DNA from: Bacillota bacterium | GTDB lineage: Bacteria; Bacillota; Clostridia; Lachnospirales; Lachnospiraceae | Direction: 5' to 3' | Assembly (NCBI GenBank): GCA_902363515.1 | Contig: CABJAN010000004.1 | Span: 158,417-222,416, forward strand | DNA: 64,000 nucleotides | Part shown: positions 8,492-17,039 of the stretch, one piece after another | Position numbering within the stretch: the first letter of the stretch is position 1 | Layout: each line of letters opens with the position of its first letter | Made by a program: the position numbers and the translations under genes | The notes under the pieces: model-generated | Database searches by the model: none | What the model was told of the DNA's origin: nothing | What the model saw: only the letters and a program-made list of their open reading frames with translations

Positions 8492-9513
8492 AAACCATGA
8501 AAGAATTGTTTGAAACAGCCAGAAAATCCATGGAGAAAAAACAGGATTTGGTATTTGTAACTACTATTTCCAGCTCCGGCTCTTCTCCAAGAGGAGCCGG
8601 TTCAAAAATGCTGGTTCTGGAAAACGGAACATCCTATGGAACCATTGGAGGCGGAAATGTAGAATATGTTTCCATTCAACATGCCAGAGAGGTTCTGAAA
8701 CAAAAACAATCCTGTACCAGAGGATTTGCTCTTCATCCAGATCAGGTAGCAGATTTAGGTATGATCTGCGGTGGGGATGTGGTGATTTTCTTTCAATACA
8801 TTTCCTGGGAAAATCAGGACTTTTATGACCTCTGTACCAGAATTTTAAAGAGCTGGGATAAAAATGAGAATACCTGGCTGATTTTTGATATTACGGAGGA
8901 AACGGTTTGGAAGGCAGGACTTTATGAGGAGCAGGAAGGTCTTACAGGACTTGGGATTTCTGACCCGTCTCCTCTTTTGCAGACCAAGGCCGTGCAGAAG
9001 GTTTTGGATGGTCGGAAATACTATTGTGAACCATTGGTACAAAAAGGCAGAGTTTATATTTTCGGTGGTGGACATGTGGCGCAGGCACTGGTTCCTGTGC
9101 TGGCCCGTCTGGAATTTCGCTGTGTGGTATTTGATGATAGAGAGGCTTTTAGCAATCCACAGGTATTTCCAGAGGCAGAACAATGCATTTTGGGGGATTT
9201 TAACAGGATTTCAGACTACCTTTCCATTCAGCCTCAGGACTATGTATGTATTATGAGCCGGGGACATCAATACGATTATCTGATTCAGAAACAAATCCTT
9301 ACCACTCCTGCGTATTATATTGGGGTTATGGGAAGCCGGAAGAAAAAAGAAGTGATTCGGCAGAAACTGCTGGCAGATGGTTTTTTCCCGGAGGATATCA
9401 GCCGGATTACCACACCCATTGGTCTGGATATTCTGGCTGAAACTCCGGAGGAAATTGCTGTCAGCATTGCCGGACAGTTAATAGCAGAACGGGCAAAGGC
9501 TGCCACACGATAG
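8488..9513 (+). CDS. xdhC: XdhC/CoxI-family molybdoenzyme maturation protein
   Basis: A 341-residue XdhC-like protein. N-terminal XdhC_CoxI domain with SGSSPRGAGSKM and TIGGGNVE, Cys in MICGGDV, then a C-terminal Rossmann domain with YIFGGGHVAQALV and MGSRKKKEV. Family members insert or sulfurate the molybdenum cofactor of xanthine-dehydrogenase-type hydroxylases. No hydroxylase genes are in the window. The start overlaps the preceding kinase stop by four bases, so it is translationally coupled to an antibiotic-sensing operon, which is an odd partnership. Confidence 0.85.
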   Translation: MKTMKELFETARKSMEKKQDLVFVTTISSSGSSPRGAGSKMLVLENGTSYGTIGGGNVEYVSIQHAREVLKQKQSCTRGFALHPDQVADLGMICGGDVVIFFQYISWENQDFYDLCTRILKSWDKNENTWLIFDITEETVWKAGLYEEQEGLTGLGISDPSPLLQTKAVQKVLDGRKYYCEPLVQKGRVYIFGGGHVAQALVPVLARLEFRCVVFDDREAFSNPQVFPEAEQCILGDFNRISDYLSIQPQDYVCIMSRGHQYDYLIQKQILTTPAYYIGVMGSRKKKEVIRQKLLADGFFPEDISRITTPIGLDILAETPEEIAVSIAGQLIAERAKAATR

Positions 9514-9679
9514 GCTGAAATGCTCATGTGCGATTAAATAACACACAAGAACCTGATAGACAGCCAACTTACTATTCCGTTTTAATCTATGGTTAATTTA
9601 ATAAACAAGAAATTTAATAATCACTCCATTGTGCCTTAAAATTCCCTCTGGTATTATGGAATTACAAAGGAGGCTGGCT

Positions 9680-10385
9680 ATGAAAATTAATCACATTATC
9701 CGAGAAAAACGAAAAGAATTATTATTGACGCAAGAATAACATATCAGAGCCAGAACGGTATGAGAAAGTGCTTGAAGCGTTTTATGAACAGCTATCACGC
9801 AGTCAGAATACAGAAATAAAAGAAACAGCTATTAGTATGCTAATATCATATAGCATAAATAGAAAAGATTTCTCTAAAGCAGAGGAACTTATCAATACGC
9901 TGCCTTCATCATCAATAGACAAAGAAGAACGCATTGCTGTTCTTTATACAGAGCAAGGCAAGTTTTTAGATGCACTTAAAATATGGGAACACAGAATATT
10001 AGATAGCATTACTGAAATTCAGACTGCGCTAATGAATATGTTAGATATTGCAGTAAAGGAAGAACGAATAGAAGATGCAGATTTTTATGCTGATGTTTAT
10101 GAGCAAGCATCAAAATTGTTTTATGTAACCCCATGGATACCGTATCATGCAAAAGTGTCATTGTCTGTTATTAAGAAAGACAAAAAAGAATGTTTAGCAG
10201 CACTCAAATCTACACTGGCAGCAATGCGTGAAAAATGGAGACCTAAAGAAAATCCACTTTATAAGCATTTAGACAGTTCAGAAACCAATATTCTATCAGA
10301 ACGTATTTTAGCTATGCTACAAGAAGATTTCCTACTGTCTAACGTTACTTCTTTATCGCACATCAGCAAAGGGATTTATCCGTAA
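9680..10385 (+). pseudogene. XRE-family regulator with C-terminal helical repeats, internally deleted
   Basis: AAAGGAGG and ATG 9680 open a typical XRE start (MKINHIIREKRKELLLTQE), which hits TAA at 9737. Directly after, in another frame, SEPERYEKVLEAFYEQL continues a TPR-like C-terminal domain that runs to 10385. Related regulators carry about 100-130 residues (most of the helix-turn-helix and a linker) between these two points, so a deletion with a frameshift joined them at about 9737. The DNA-binding domain is destroyed; the C-terminal frame might still be translated from an internal start. The 3' end overlaps the convergent amidohydrolase gene by 23 bases. Confidence 0.75.
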
Positions 10386-11514
10386 CCATCTGGTAGAAAA
10401 ATTCCAGGGCATCTAAAAGAATCTGTTCATCAAGGTTAAAAGCCGGATTGTGTACAGGTTCATTAGAACCCTGTTTTTTTCCGCCCAGAAATACGGTTCG
10501 CATACCTGGGACATGCTCCAGATAAAAGGCTGCATTATCCCCCACTAAAAAAGGCTCTTCTCCAAGAGAAAAGTGGTCCTGCATCAGTTCCTTTCCAATC
10601 CTACTTCCCTGTTTTACCAGAGAAGCATCGTTTATCATAGGGGGAATCATGCGCCCTGGTTCCAGGCATATGGAGGCTCCTGTTTCCTGTTCTACCTGCC
10701 TCATCACTTGCTCCAGCTGATTCCAGACATAGTGAAAATCCTCCATGGTAAAAGCCCGAAGGGAACCATAGAGCTGTGCAGTATCTGCCACAATATTTCC
10801 AGCAGTCCCCGCTTCCATGGTTCCAAAGCCAAGAACAAAGGGATGCTGGGTTTTCAAGGTGTCATTGAGCCGGTGGATTTCCACTGCCAGTCTGGAAGCT
10901 GCATATAAAGCGTCAATGCCATCCTGGGGCTGAAACCAGTGACTGGATTTGCCTGTTACATGAAGGGTGATGCCGCCCACTGCTGCTGTGGTAATGCTTT
11001 TTTGAATTTCCATGTGCCGGGTTTCCTGATTTCCAAAATGAAAAACAAGAATAGCATCCACTTTTGGGTTTTCCAGGGCTCCATGGGCAATCAGGTGTTT
11101 TGCGCCCTGTCCGGTTTCTTCCCCCGGTTCAAAGAGAAAACGCACATTACAGGCCAGTACCTCTTTATGCTCTGCCAGTACCTTTGCAAGACAAAGAGTT
11201 ACCGCTGTAATGGCATCATGGCCGCAGGCATGCATTTTCCCCGGATAGAGGGAGGAAAAGGGAAGTCCTGTGGCTTCCTGTATGGGCAGACCATCAATTT
11301 CACTTCTTATGGCAATGGTCTTGTATGCCGGATTTAACATAAGGGTAGCAATCACCCCGGTGTCTCCGGTTTTATAGCATGGAATTTCCAGGGCATTTAG
11401 ATAATCATAAATAAACTGCGTGGTAAGACGCTCTTCCATACTCAATTCCGGATGCTGATGCAGCCAGTGGCGCAGACGAAGCAGTTCTTTTTCATAAGCT
11501 TTACAAACAGACAT
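10363..11514 (-). CDS. M20-family amidohydrolase / peptidase
   Basis: A 383-residue M20D-type metallohydrolase: HQHPELSMEE at the N-terminus, metal-binding MHACGHDA (about residue 95-102), EPGEETGQGA with the catalytic Glu pair, and a dimerisation insert around 180-290 (GKSSHWFQP). Relatives hydrolyse N-acyl amino acids, hippurate or indole-acetyl conjugates; the exact amide substrate is not evident. GAGGTGACC precedes the ATG. Apparently single-gene. Confidence 0.88.
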   Translation of the reverse strand: MSVCKAYEKELLRLRHWLHQHPELSMEERLTTQFIYDYLNALEIPCYKTGDTGVIATLMLNPAYKTIAIRSEIDGLPIQEATGLPFSSLYPGKMHACGHDAITAVTLCLAKVLAEHKEVLACNVRFLFEPGEETGQGAKHLIAHGALENPKVDAILVFHFGNQETRHMEIQKSITTAAVGGITLHVTGKSSHWFQPQDGIDALYAASRLAVEIHRLNDTLKTQHPFVLGFGTMEAGTAGNIVADTAQLYGSLRAFTMEDFHYVWNQLEQVMRQVEQETGASICLEPGRMIPPMINDASLVKQGSRIGKELMQDHFSLGEEPFLVGDNAAFYLEHVPGMRTVFLGGKKQGSNEPVHNPAFNLDEQILLDALEFFYQMVTDKSLC

Positions 11515-11529
11515 AAGGTCACCTCTTTG

Positions 11530-12168
11530 TTAGTCTATGTTTTTGGCGCAGATATCCTGAAGACAGCATTTATCACAAAATGGTTTTGTACGGGCTGTGC
11601 AGATATCACGTCCATGGTAAACCAGGCGATGGCAGAAATCACTTCCCTCTTCCGGTGGAATGATTTTCCAGAGAGCCATTTCTACTTTTTTCGGTTCTTT
11701 GATGTGGTCTACCAGTCCCATGCGGTTTACAAGACGGATACAATGGGTATCTGTGACAATGGCAGGTTTTCCAAAGACATCTCCCATAATGAGGTTTGCG
11801 CTTTTTCTTCCTACTCCTGGAAGTTTTAAAAGGGCGTTGAAATTGTCCGGCACTTTGCCATTATATTCATCTCTTAAAATCTTCATACAGGCGCTGATAT
11901 CTCTGGCTTTGCTTTTTCCAAGACCACAGGGACGGACAATTTCCTCAATTTCTTCCGGCGTGGCGTCTGCCAGAGCATTGACCGTTGGATATTTGGCATA
12001 TAAGTCCTCTACTACCACATTTACCCTGGCGTCCGTACATTGTGCTGCCAGACGCACACTCACCAGAAGCTTCCATGCATGGTCATAATCCAGCGTGCAT
12101 CCGGCATCCGGATATTCTTTTTTCAGACGTTCTATGATTTCCAGGGCTAATTTTTCTTTTGTTTCCAT
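11530..12168 (-). CDS. nth: Endonuclease III (DNA glycosylase/AP lyase)
   Basis: 212 residues with the helix-hairpin-helix LPGVGRKSANLIMG containing the catalytic Lys, VTDTHCIRLVNR with the catalytic Asp, and the C-terminal iron-sulfur loop CTARTKPFCDKCCLQDIC (four Cys ligands). Removes oxidised pyrimidines in base excision repair. I use ATG 12168, which has GGAG 8 bases upstream, rather than the in-frame ATG at 12204. Confidence 0.95.
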   Translation of the reverse strand: METKEKLALEIIERLKKEYPDAGCTLDYDHAWKLLVSVRLAAQCTDARVNVVVEDLYAKYPTVNALADATPEEIEEIVRPCGLGKSKARDISACMKILRDEYNGKVPDNFNALLKLPGVGRKSANLIMGDVFGKPAIVTDTHCIRLVNRMGLVDHIKEPKKVEMALWKIIPPEEGSDFCHRLVYHGRDICTARTKPFCDKCCLQDICAKNID

Positions 12169-12401
12169 GTTTTTATCTCCATTTTTCTTATTTTGGGTAA
12201 CCATTGTTTATTGGATATCATACCATATCTGCTACCAGATTGTCATCTTTTGTAGAAACAGTTTTATCAGTTACAGTTTTTTTAATAATAGGAAAGTTTT
12301 TTAAATTTGTTATTTCTTTCACATGGAAAGCTGGAGTTCAACGCTCTCTACACAAAACAAACTTCTATAAATTGAACTTTTTATATTTGTAAAAATGTAT
12401 A

Positions 12402-12430
12402 TTGAACTTATCTAAGGACTGTGTTATACT
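12402..12430 (+). promoter_or_regulatory. Promoter with TTGAAC repeats, ahead of the XRE-aminotransferase gene
   Basis: TTGAAC (12402-12407), exactly 17 bases, TATACT (12425-12430). The same TTGAAC word occurs in three copies in this short leader, near 12372, at 12402 (the -35 box) and again just before the GGAGG at about 12445. The repeated word over and around the promoter is a candidate operator for the encoded helix-turn-helix domain. Confidence 0.65.
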
Positions 12431-12464
12431 TTAGAAAACTTAGATTGAACTGGAGGTATGCCAT

Positions 12465-13937
12465 ATGGCGAAGGAGCTGTTTGCGGATCGTCTGAAACAG
12501 TCCATGGAGAACAAGGGCTTCAAACAGATAGATATCATCCGGATTGCCGCAAAACAGGGTGTGAAGCTTGGAAAAAGCCACATGAGTCAGTATGTAAGCG
12601 GCAAAACCGTTCCAAGGACAGATATTTTGCACTTTCTGGCACAAACCCTGGAGGTGGAGGATGCATGGCTGTCAGGAGAGGAATCATCTCCTATAGAAAA
12701 TGAGAATGCAGGAGGAAAAGAAATGCGTACATTTAAGAAATCTTCTAAGCTGGATAATGTTTTATATGATGTGAGGGGACCTGTGGTGGATGAGGCAGAA
12801 CGTATGGCAGCAGCCGGCACTCAGGTATTGAAATTGAACATTGGAAATCCGGCGCCTTTTGGATTTCGTACACCAGATGAGGTAATTTATGATATGCGCC
12901 AGCAGCTTACGGAATGTCAGGGCTACTCTCCTGCCAAGGGGTTGTTCTCAGCCAGAAAAGCAATTATGCAGTATGCCCAGCTTCGGAAGATTCCAAATGT
13001 TTCCATTGAAGATATTTATACGGGTAATGGTGTCAGTGAGCTGATTAATCTGTGTATGTCTGCGCTTTTAGATGATGGCGATGAAATTTTAATTCCTTCA
13101 CCAGACTATCCTTTGTGGACTGCCTGCGCGACTTTGGCAGGAGGAAAGGCGATTCATTATATTTGTGATGAGCAATCTGACTGGTATCCGGATATGGACG
13201 ATATCAGAAAGAAAATCAATGACCGTACCAAAGCTATTGTTATTATTAATCCCAACAATCCTACAGGGGCTTTATATCCCAAAGAAGTGTTGCAGCAGAT
13301 TGTAGATATTGCAAGGGAGCATCAACTGATTATTTTCTCAGATGAAATTTATGACCGTCTGGTTATGGATGGAGAACAGCATGTGTCTATTGCATCCCTG
13401 GCTCCGGATGTTTTCTGTGTTACCTTTAGTGGATTGTCCAAGTCCCATATGATTGCTGGCTTCCGCATTGGCTGGATGATTTTAAGCGGCAATAAGCGAA
13501 TTGCCCAGGATTATATTGAAGGCCTGAAAATGCTTTCCAATATGCGTCTTTGCTCCAATGTTCCGGCTCAGTCTATTGTGCAGACAGCCCTTGGGGGACA
13601 TCAAAGCGTAAATGATTACATTGTGCCAGGCGGACGTATTTATGAACAACGGGAATATATTTACAATGCCCTGAAGGACATTCCGGGGATTAGTGTGGTG
13701 AAACCTAAGGCTGCTTTCTATATTTTCCCGAAACTGGATAAGAAAAAGTTCAATTTGGTGGATGATGAACGGTTTGCACTGGATTTACTCCGGGATAAAA
13801 AGATTTTGGTAGTGCATGGAGGTGGATTTAACTGGAAAGAACCAGACCATTTCCGAATTGTATATCTTCCAAGAATTGAAGTGCTAAAAGAATCCATGGA
13901 GAAGCTGGGAGACTTCCTGAGTTATTATCATCAATAA
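12465..13937 (+). CDS. XRE helix-turn-helix domain fused to AlaA-type aminotransferase
   Basis: A 490-residue fusion. Residues ~1-75 are an XRE/lambda-repressor-like domain (FADRLKQSMENKGF, SHMSQYVSGKTVP). From ~88 on, the sequence closely follows E. coli AlaA (alanine-synthesising transaminase): LNIGNPAPFGF, INPNNPTGALYPKEV, SDEIYDRL, and the PLP Schiff-base Lys in FSGLSKSHMIAGFR. Likely makes alanine from pyruvate and glutamate, and may also regulate transcription, perhaps its own. Fusions of winged-helix (MocR) domains to aminotransferases are well known; this XRE type is less discussed. Start ATG 12465 follows CTGGAGG. Confidence 0.88.
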   Translation: MAKELFADRLKQSMENKGFKQIDIIRIAAKQGVKLGKSHMSQYVSGKTVPRTDILHFLAQTLEVEDAWLSGEESSPIENENAGGKEMRTFKKSSKLDNVLYDVRGPVVDEAERMAAAGTQVLKLNIGNPAPFGFRTPDEVIYDMRQQLTECQGYSPAKGLFSARKAIMQYAQLRKIPNVSIEDIYTGNGVSELINLCMSALLDDGDEILIPSPDYPLWTACATLAGGKAIHYICDEQSDWYPDMDDIRKKINDRTKAIVIINPNNPTGALYPKEVLQQIVDIAREHQLIIFSDEIYDRLVMDGEQHVSIASLAPDVFCVTFSGLSKSHMIAGFRIGWMILSGNKRIAQDYIEGLKMLSNMRLCSNVPAQSIVQTALGGHQSVNDYIVPGGRIYEQREYIYNALKDIPGISVVKPKAAFYIFPKLDKKKFNLVDDERFALDLLRDKKILVVHGGGFNWKEPDHFRIVYLPRIEVLKESMEKLGDFLSYYHQ

Positions 13938-14010
13938 AGCATAAAAAATAGAAGGTGCGGCTTGCATTTCCAAGAAGGAAGGTAGCCGCACCTTCTATTT
14001 TTTTATGCTT
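13938..14010. terminator. Bidirectional terminator between the aminotransferase gene and larC
   Basis: Near-perfect long hairpin: AATAGAAGGTGCGGCT (about 13947-13962) pairs with AGCCGCACCTTCTATT (13984-13999), with A-runs before and T-runs after, so it can end transcripts from both sides. It overlaps the larC stop codon. Confidence 0.9.
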
Positions 14011-14821
14011 CGCCTAAAATCGCCCGAACACAGTTTGCAGCCTGGAAATCCTTGGCTCCCATTCCATATCCGATTTTTTCCATGACCATTTCCGGCATTT
14101 GCCCGTAAGAGGTGGCGAAATATTTTAAAAGGGCTGCACCGGTTGGGGTACAGAGTTCACCTTCTACAGAGCCTGCTTTGCAGGGGATGCCAGTGAGCAA
14201 AAGCGCTGTGGCAGGAGCAGGAACCGGAAGAATTCCATGGGCACAATGCACCTGTCCGAATCCAGTACTTACCGGAGAGACTACGATTTGTTCTGCCCCT
14301 AACTGGTGAAGCAGCATCACACATCCGGTAATATCTGCAATGGCATCTAACGTTCCCACTTCATGAAAATGAATTTCGGATACTTCTTTTCCATGGACCT
14401 GGCCTTCTGCCTTTGCAATAAGCTGGTATATTTGTTTCACATCCTGTTTCACATCTTCGGCAACATTCAGATGCTCCAGAATCTCCAGAATCTCTGCCAT
14501 TCCTCTGTGACAATGATGATGGTGCTCATGAGTATGAGAGTGACTATGAACAGGCGTACCCTGGTGACTGTGCTCATGTGTATGAGTGTCAGGATGATGA
14601 TGGTCTTCACTGTGTTCTTCTTCCCCATGGATTTTTACAGAAATGTGGGTTCCTGTAATACCGCATTTCACAGATGGTTCTGCCTGAATTTCTACGCCGG
14701 GAAGTCCGATAGAATTTATGGTTTCTAAAAAAGCGTCAGGATCTGGCAGCAGTTCCAAAAGCGCGCCCATAAGCATATCTCCTGCTGCTCCCATATGACA
14801 CTCTAAATATAAAGTTTTCAT
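14003..14821 (-). CDS. larC: LarC N-terminal domain protein (nickel-pincer cofactor synthesis), no LarC2
   Basis: 272 residues matching the first part of LarC: N-terminal YLECHMGAAGDM, a His-rich segment (about 70-108, many H-x-H pairs) that can bind nickel, FHEVGTLDAIADI and CTPTGAALLKYF. LarC inserts nickel into the pincer nucleotide used by lactate racemase and relatives. In the family, a second domain (LarC2, which binds CTP) follows, by fusion or frameshifting. Here the frame stops just at the domain boundary (ANCVRAILGEA) and runs straight into a terminator, so LarC2 is not encoded here. The start overlaps the larB stop (ATGA). Confidence 0.85.
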   Translation of the reverse strand: MKTLYLECHMGAAGDMLMGALLELLPDPDAFLETINSIGLPGVEIQAEPSVKCGITGTHISVKIHGEEEHSEDHHHPDTHTHEHSHQGTPVHSHSHTHEHHHHCHRGMAEILEILEHLNVAEDVKQDVKQIYQLIAKAEGQVHGKEVSEIHFHEVGTLDAIADITGCVMLLHQLGAEQIVVSPVSTGFGQVHCAHGILPVPAPATALLLTGIPCKAGSVEGELCTPTGAALLKYFATSYGQMPEMVMEKIGYGMGAKDFQAANCVRAILGEA

Positions 14822-15579
14822 GTTCTTTTGCCCTCCAGATGATTAATCATACTTGCCAGATAGCCGGCTCCAAAGCCATTGTCAATGTTTACCACGCTGA
14901 TTCCACTGGCACAGGAGTTCAACATGGATAAAAGTGCAGACAGGCCGCCAAAGTTTGCTCCGTATCCTACACTGGTAGGCACTGCAATTACAGGACAATC
15001 AGCCATGCCTCCAATTACACTGGCAAGAGCGCCTTCCATACCTGCAATGGCTACAATCACCCGTGCGGTCATAATGTCATCCACATGGTTCATAAGCCGG
15101 TGCATTCCGGCTACCCCGACATCATAGAGCCGGACGACTTCATTGCCGTAAATTTCCGCAGTAAGAGCGGCCTCTTCTGCCACCGGCATATCACTGGTAC
15201 CGCCGGTAGCAATGAGGATTTTTCCAACACCATCCGGTTTTGGCATGTCTCCAATGATACCGGTTCTTGAAATTTCATCATAATGAAGAGGAAGAAACTG
15301 AGTTACATATTCGGCTGCCTCCTGGCTCATGCGGGTAATCAATACAGTTTTTTCCTGTTCTTCTACCATAAGCTGTGCAATTTTTAAAATCTGTTCCTTT
15401 GTTTTTCCGGCACCGTAGATGACTTCGGACATGCCTTGTCGGACACCTCTGTGGGTGTCCAGTTTGGCAAAGCCCATATCTTTATAAGGTTCTGTTTTTA
15501 TCTGAAGCATAGCCTCTTCGGGCTTTATGCCTCCGCAGGCAACCTGTTCCAGCAGTTTTTGCAAGTCTTTTTTATCCAT
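14818..15579 (-). CDS. larB: LarB, pyridinium-3,5-biscarboxylate synthase
   Basis: 253 residues, AIR-carboxylase-like: VIYGAGKTKEQI, ATGGTSDMPVAEEA, GMEGALASVIGGM and SVGYGANFGGLSALL. LarB carboxylates and hydrolyses nicotinic acid adenine dinucleotide in the first step of nickel-pincer cofactor synthesis. Cotranscribed with larC (4-base overlap). The sulfur-transfer partner LarE and a racemase are not in the window. Confidence 0.9.
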   Translation of the reverse strand: MDKKDLQKLLEQVACGGIKPEEAMLQIKTEPYKDMGFAKLDTHRGVRQGMSEVIYGAGKTKEQILKIAQLMVEEQEKTVLITRMSQEAAEYVTQFLPLHYDEISRTGIIGDMPKPDGVGKILIATGGTSDMPVAEEAALTAEIYGNEVVRLYDVGVAGMHRLMNHVDDIMTARVIVAIAGMEGALASVIGGMADCPVIAVPTSVGYGANFGGLSALLSMLNSCASGISVVNIDNGFGAGYLASMINHLEGKRT

Positions 15580-15604
15580 TTTTTATGTTCCTTTCCTCTA
15601 AATG

Positions 15605-16162
15605 CTATGAATATTTCTCTTCTATTGCTTTGGCCAACATATTTAATTCCTCCATAAAAATACAGTGGGGAATGGTGTTTTTCTCCACTTGCTGCATGCA
15701 GTCCTGAAAATCGAACCAACATACTTCAGAAACCTCTTCTTTTTGGAGAATGAATGCTTCCGGCTCTTTATCAAGCCATAGAAGGTAAATATTGCTTACT
15801 TGATTGTCATGAAAGGGTTTTCCATGAAACATTTGTTGAAACTCAAATCTCCGCTGTCCACAATACACAAGGGCCTTTTGCATAACCGATACGCCAAGTT
15901 CTTCTTTTAACTCACGAACCGCGGAAGGAAGAAAATCCACACCTGCCGGAATATGTCCGGCGCTGGAAATATCGTAACAGCCAGGGTAGGAATCCTTTTC
16001 TTCACTTCTTTTTTGAAGCAGAACCTGAATCCTTCCTTTGTTTTCCCTTACAATCCATACATGAGCAGTTCTATGTAAAATGCCTTGTTCATGGGCAAAG
16101 GTTCGTTCTACGGTTTTTCCTGTTGGAATTCCATGTTCATCTACAATATCTAAAATTTCCAT
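15605..16162 (-). CDS. Nudix hydrolase, IDI/YfcD-like
   Basis: 185 residues. Nudix box around GHIPAGVDFLPSAVRELKEE: the REL-x-EE-x-G core is intact, but the first Glu of the canonical box is Val (GV instead of GE). The N-terminal layout (EILDIVDEHGIPTGK, HRTAHVWIV) is that of isopentenyl-diphosphate-isomerase-like Nudix proteins of unknown substrate. ATG 16162 has AGAGGA upstream; the longer frame to 16267 has no such site. Lies 26 bases upstream of larB and may share its transcript. Confidence 0.8.
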   Translation of the reverse strand: MEILDIVDEHGIPTGKTVERTFAHEQGILHRTAHVWIVRENKGRIQVLLQKRSEEKDSYPGCYDISSAGHIPAGVDFLPSAVRELKEELGVSVMQKALVYCGQRRFEFQQMFHGKPFHDNQVSNIYLLWLDKEPEAFILQKEEVSEVCWFDFQDCMQQVEKNTIPHCIFMEELNMLAKAIEEKYS

Positions 16163-16314
16163 TTGTCTGTCCTCTGCTTTAAATCTGCTATGGTTTAGTA
16201 TAACATGGCTTTTGCTGATGGTCAAAAAAACTTTCCGCAATCGTTTCCTATGATTAAAAAGTTTCACATTGTTTTCCCTGACTAATGTGAATGTATAAAG
16301 AAGCCATTAGAAAT

Positions 16315-16965
16315 TTATTTGCGGTAATAGACTTCAATTGCTTCGTTAACAAACTCATTGGTGCAATGATAGTAATTCTCGGTGATATGCTCCTGTAACC
16401 TTTTCACAAGATTCTGTGTTTTATCAGAATTAGGCTCTTCCCCTTTTTTCATACACACAGCAAATTCTGCGAAAATATCATTCATTTCCTCAGAAAGATT
16501 ATTCCACGTATCCTTTGAATAATTCTTTGTTTTTTCTTCATGCTCCTTGTAAGCGTCAGTATAGTCCCATTTTTCTTTCGCTTCCATTTTGTGTTTTTCA
16601 AATTCGCTATTATCAAATGCTCTCATAACATTTTCTCCTTTCGCGGCATTATCAATGGCAGAAATCAACCTCTCCAATCGTTCTTTTTTGAGTATGAGGA
16701 GGTATTTTTGCTCTTGCAACGCCTTGTTTTTATCATAATTGGGGAATGACAAAATTTCTCCGATGCTTTTTAAGGAAAAGTCAAGTTCACGAAAAAAAAG
16801 AATCTCTTGCATACGAAGAAGGGAAGTTTCATCATAAAAACGATAGCCTGTAGACTTATCAATAAAGGCTGGCGGCAACAATCCTATTTCATCATAATAA
16901 TGCAGTGTGCGCACACTCACACCCGTAAATTCGGCAAATTCTTTAATCTGCATTTTCAATTTCAT
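16315..16965 (-). CDS. MerR-family regulator with shortened TipAS-like domain
   Basis: MerR winged helix at the N-terminus (IKEFAEFTGVSVRTLHYYDE, GYRFYDETSLLRMQEI), coiled-coil to ~110, then a TipAS-like antibiotic-recognition domain. The domain seems to lack about 25-30 residues just before the C-terminal FVNEAIEVYY, where relatives have a conserved helix, so drug binding may be altered. Start is uncertain: ATG 16965 sits very close to GAGGTG; TTG 16959 or ATG 16953 are alternatives. Predicted to activate drug-response genes as MerR activators do. Confidence 0.75.
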   Translation of the reverse strand: MKLKMQIKEFAEFTGVSVRTLHYYDEIGLLPPAFIDKSTGYRFYDETSLLRMQEILFFRELDFSLKSIGEILSFPNYDKNKALQEQKYLLILKKERLERLISAIDNAAKGENVMRAFDNSEFEKHKMEAKEKWDYTDAYKEHEEKTKNYSKDTWNNLSEEMNDIFAEFAVCMKKGEEPNSDKTQNLVKRLQEHITENYYHCTNEFVNEAIEVYYRK

Positions 16966-17039
16966 CACCTCACAAAACGAAGTATATACTATGACGGAAC
17001 GTGAGAGTCAATAACTTTTCTATATTTCTCTATCAAATT

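Noticed and set aside
13938..14010. Frameshift route from LarC1 into a LarC2 domain
   Set aside because: The sequence after the stop is a terminator hairpin and then the opposing aminotransferase gene; no LarC2-like frame exists.
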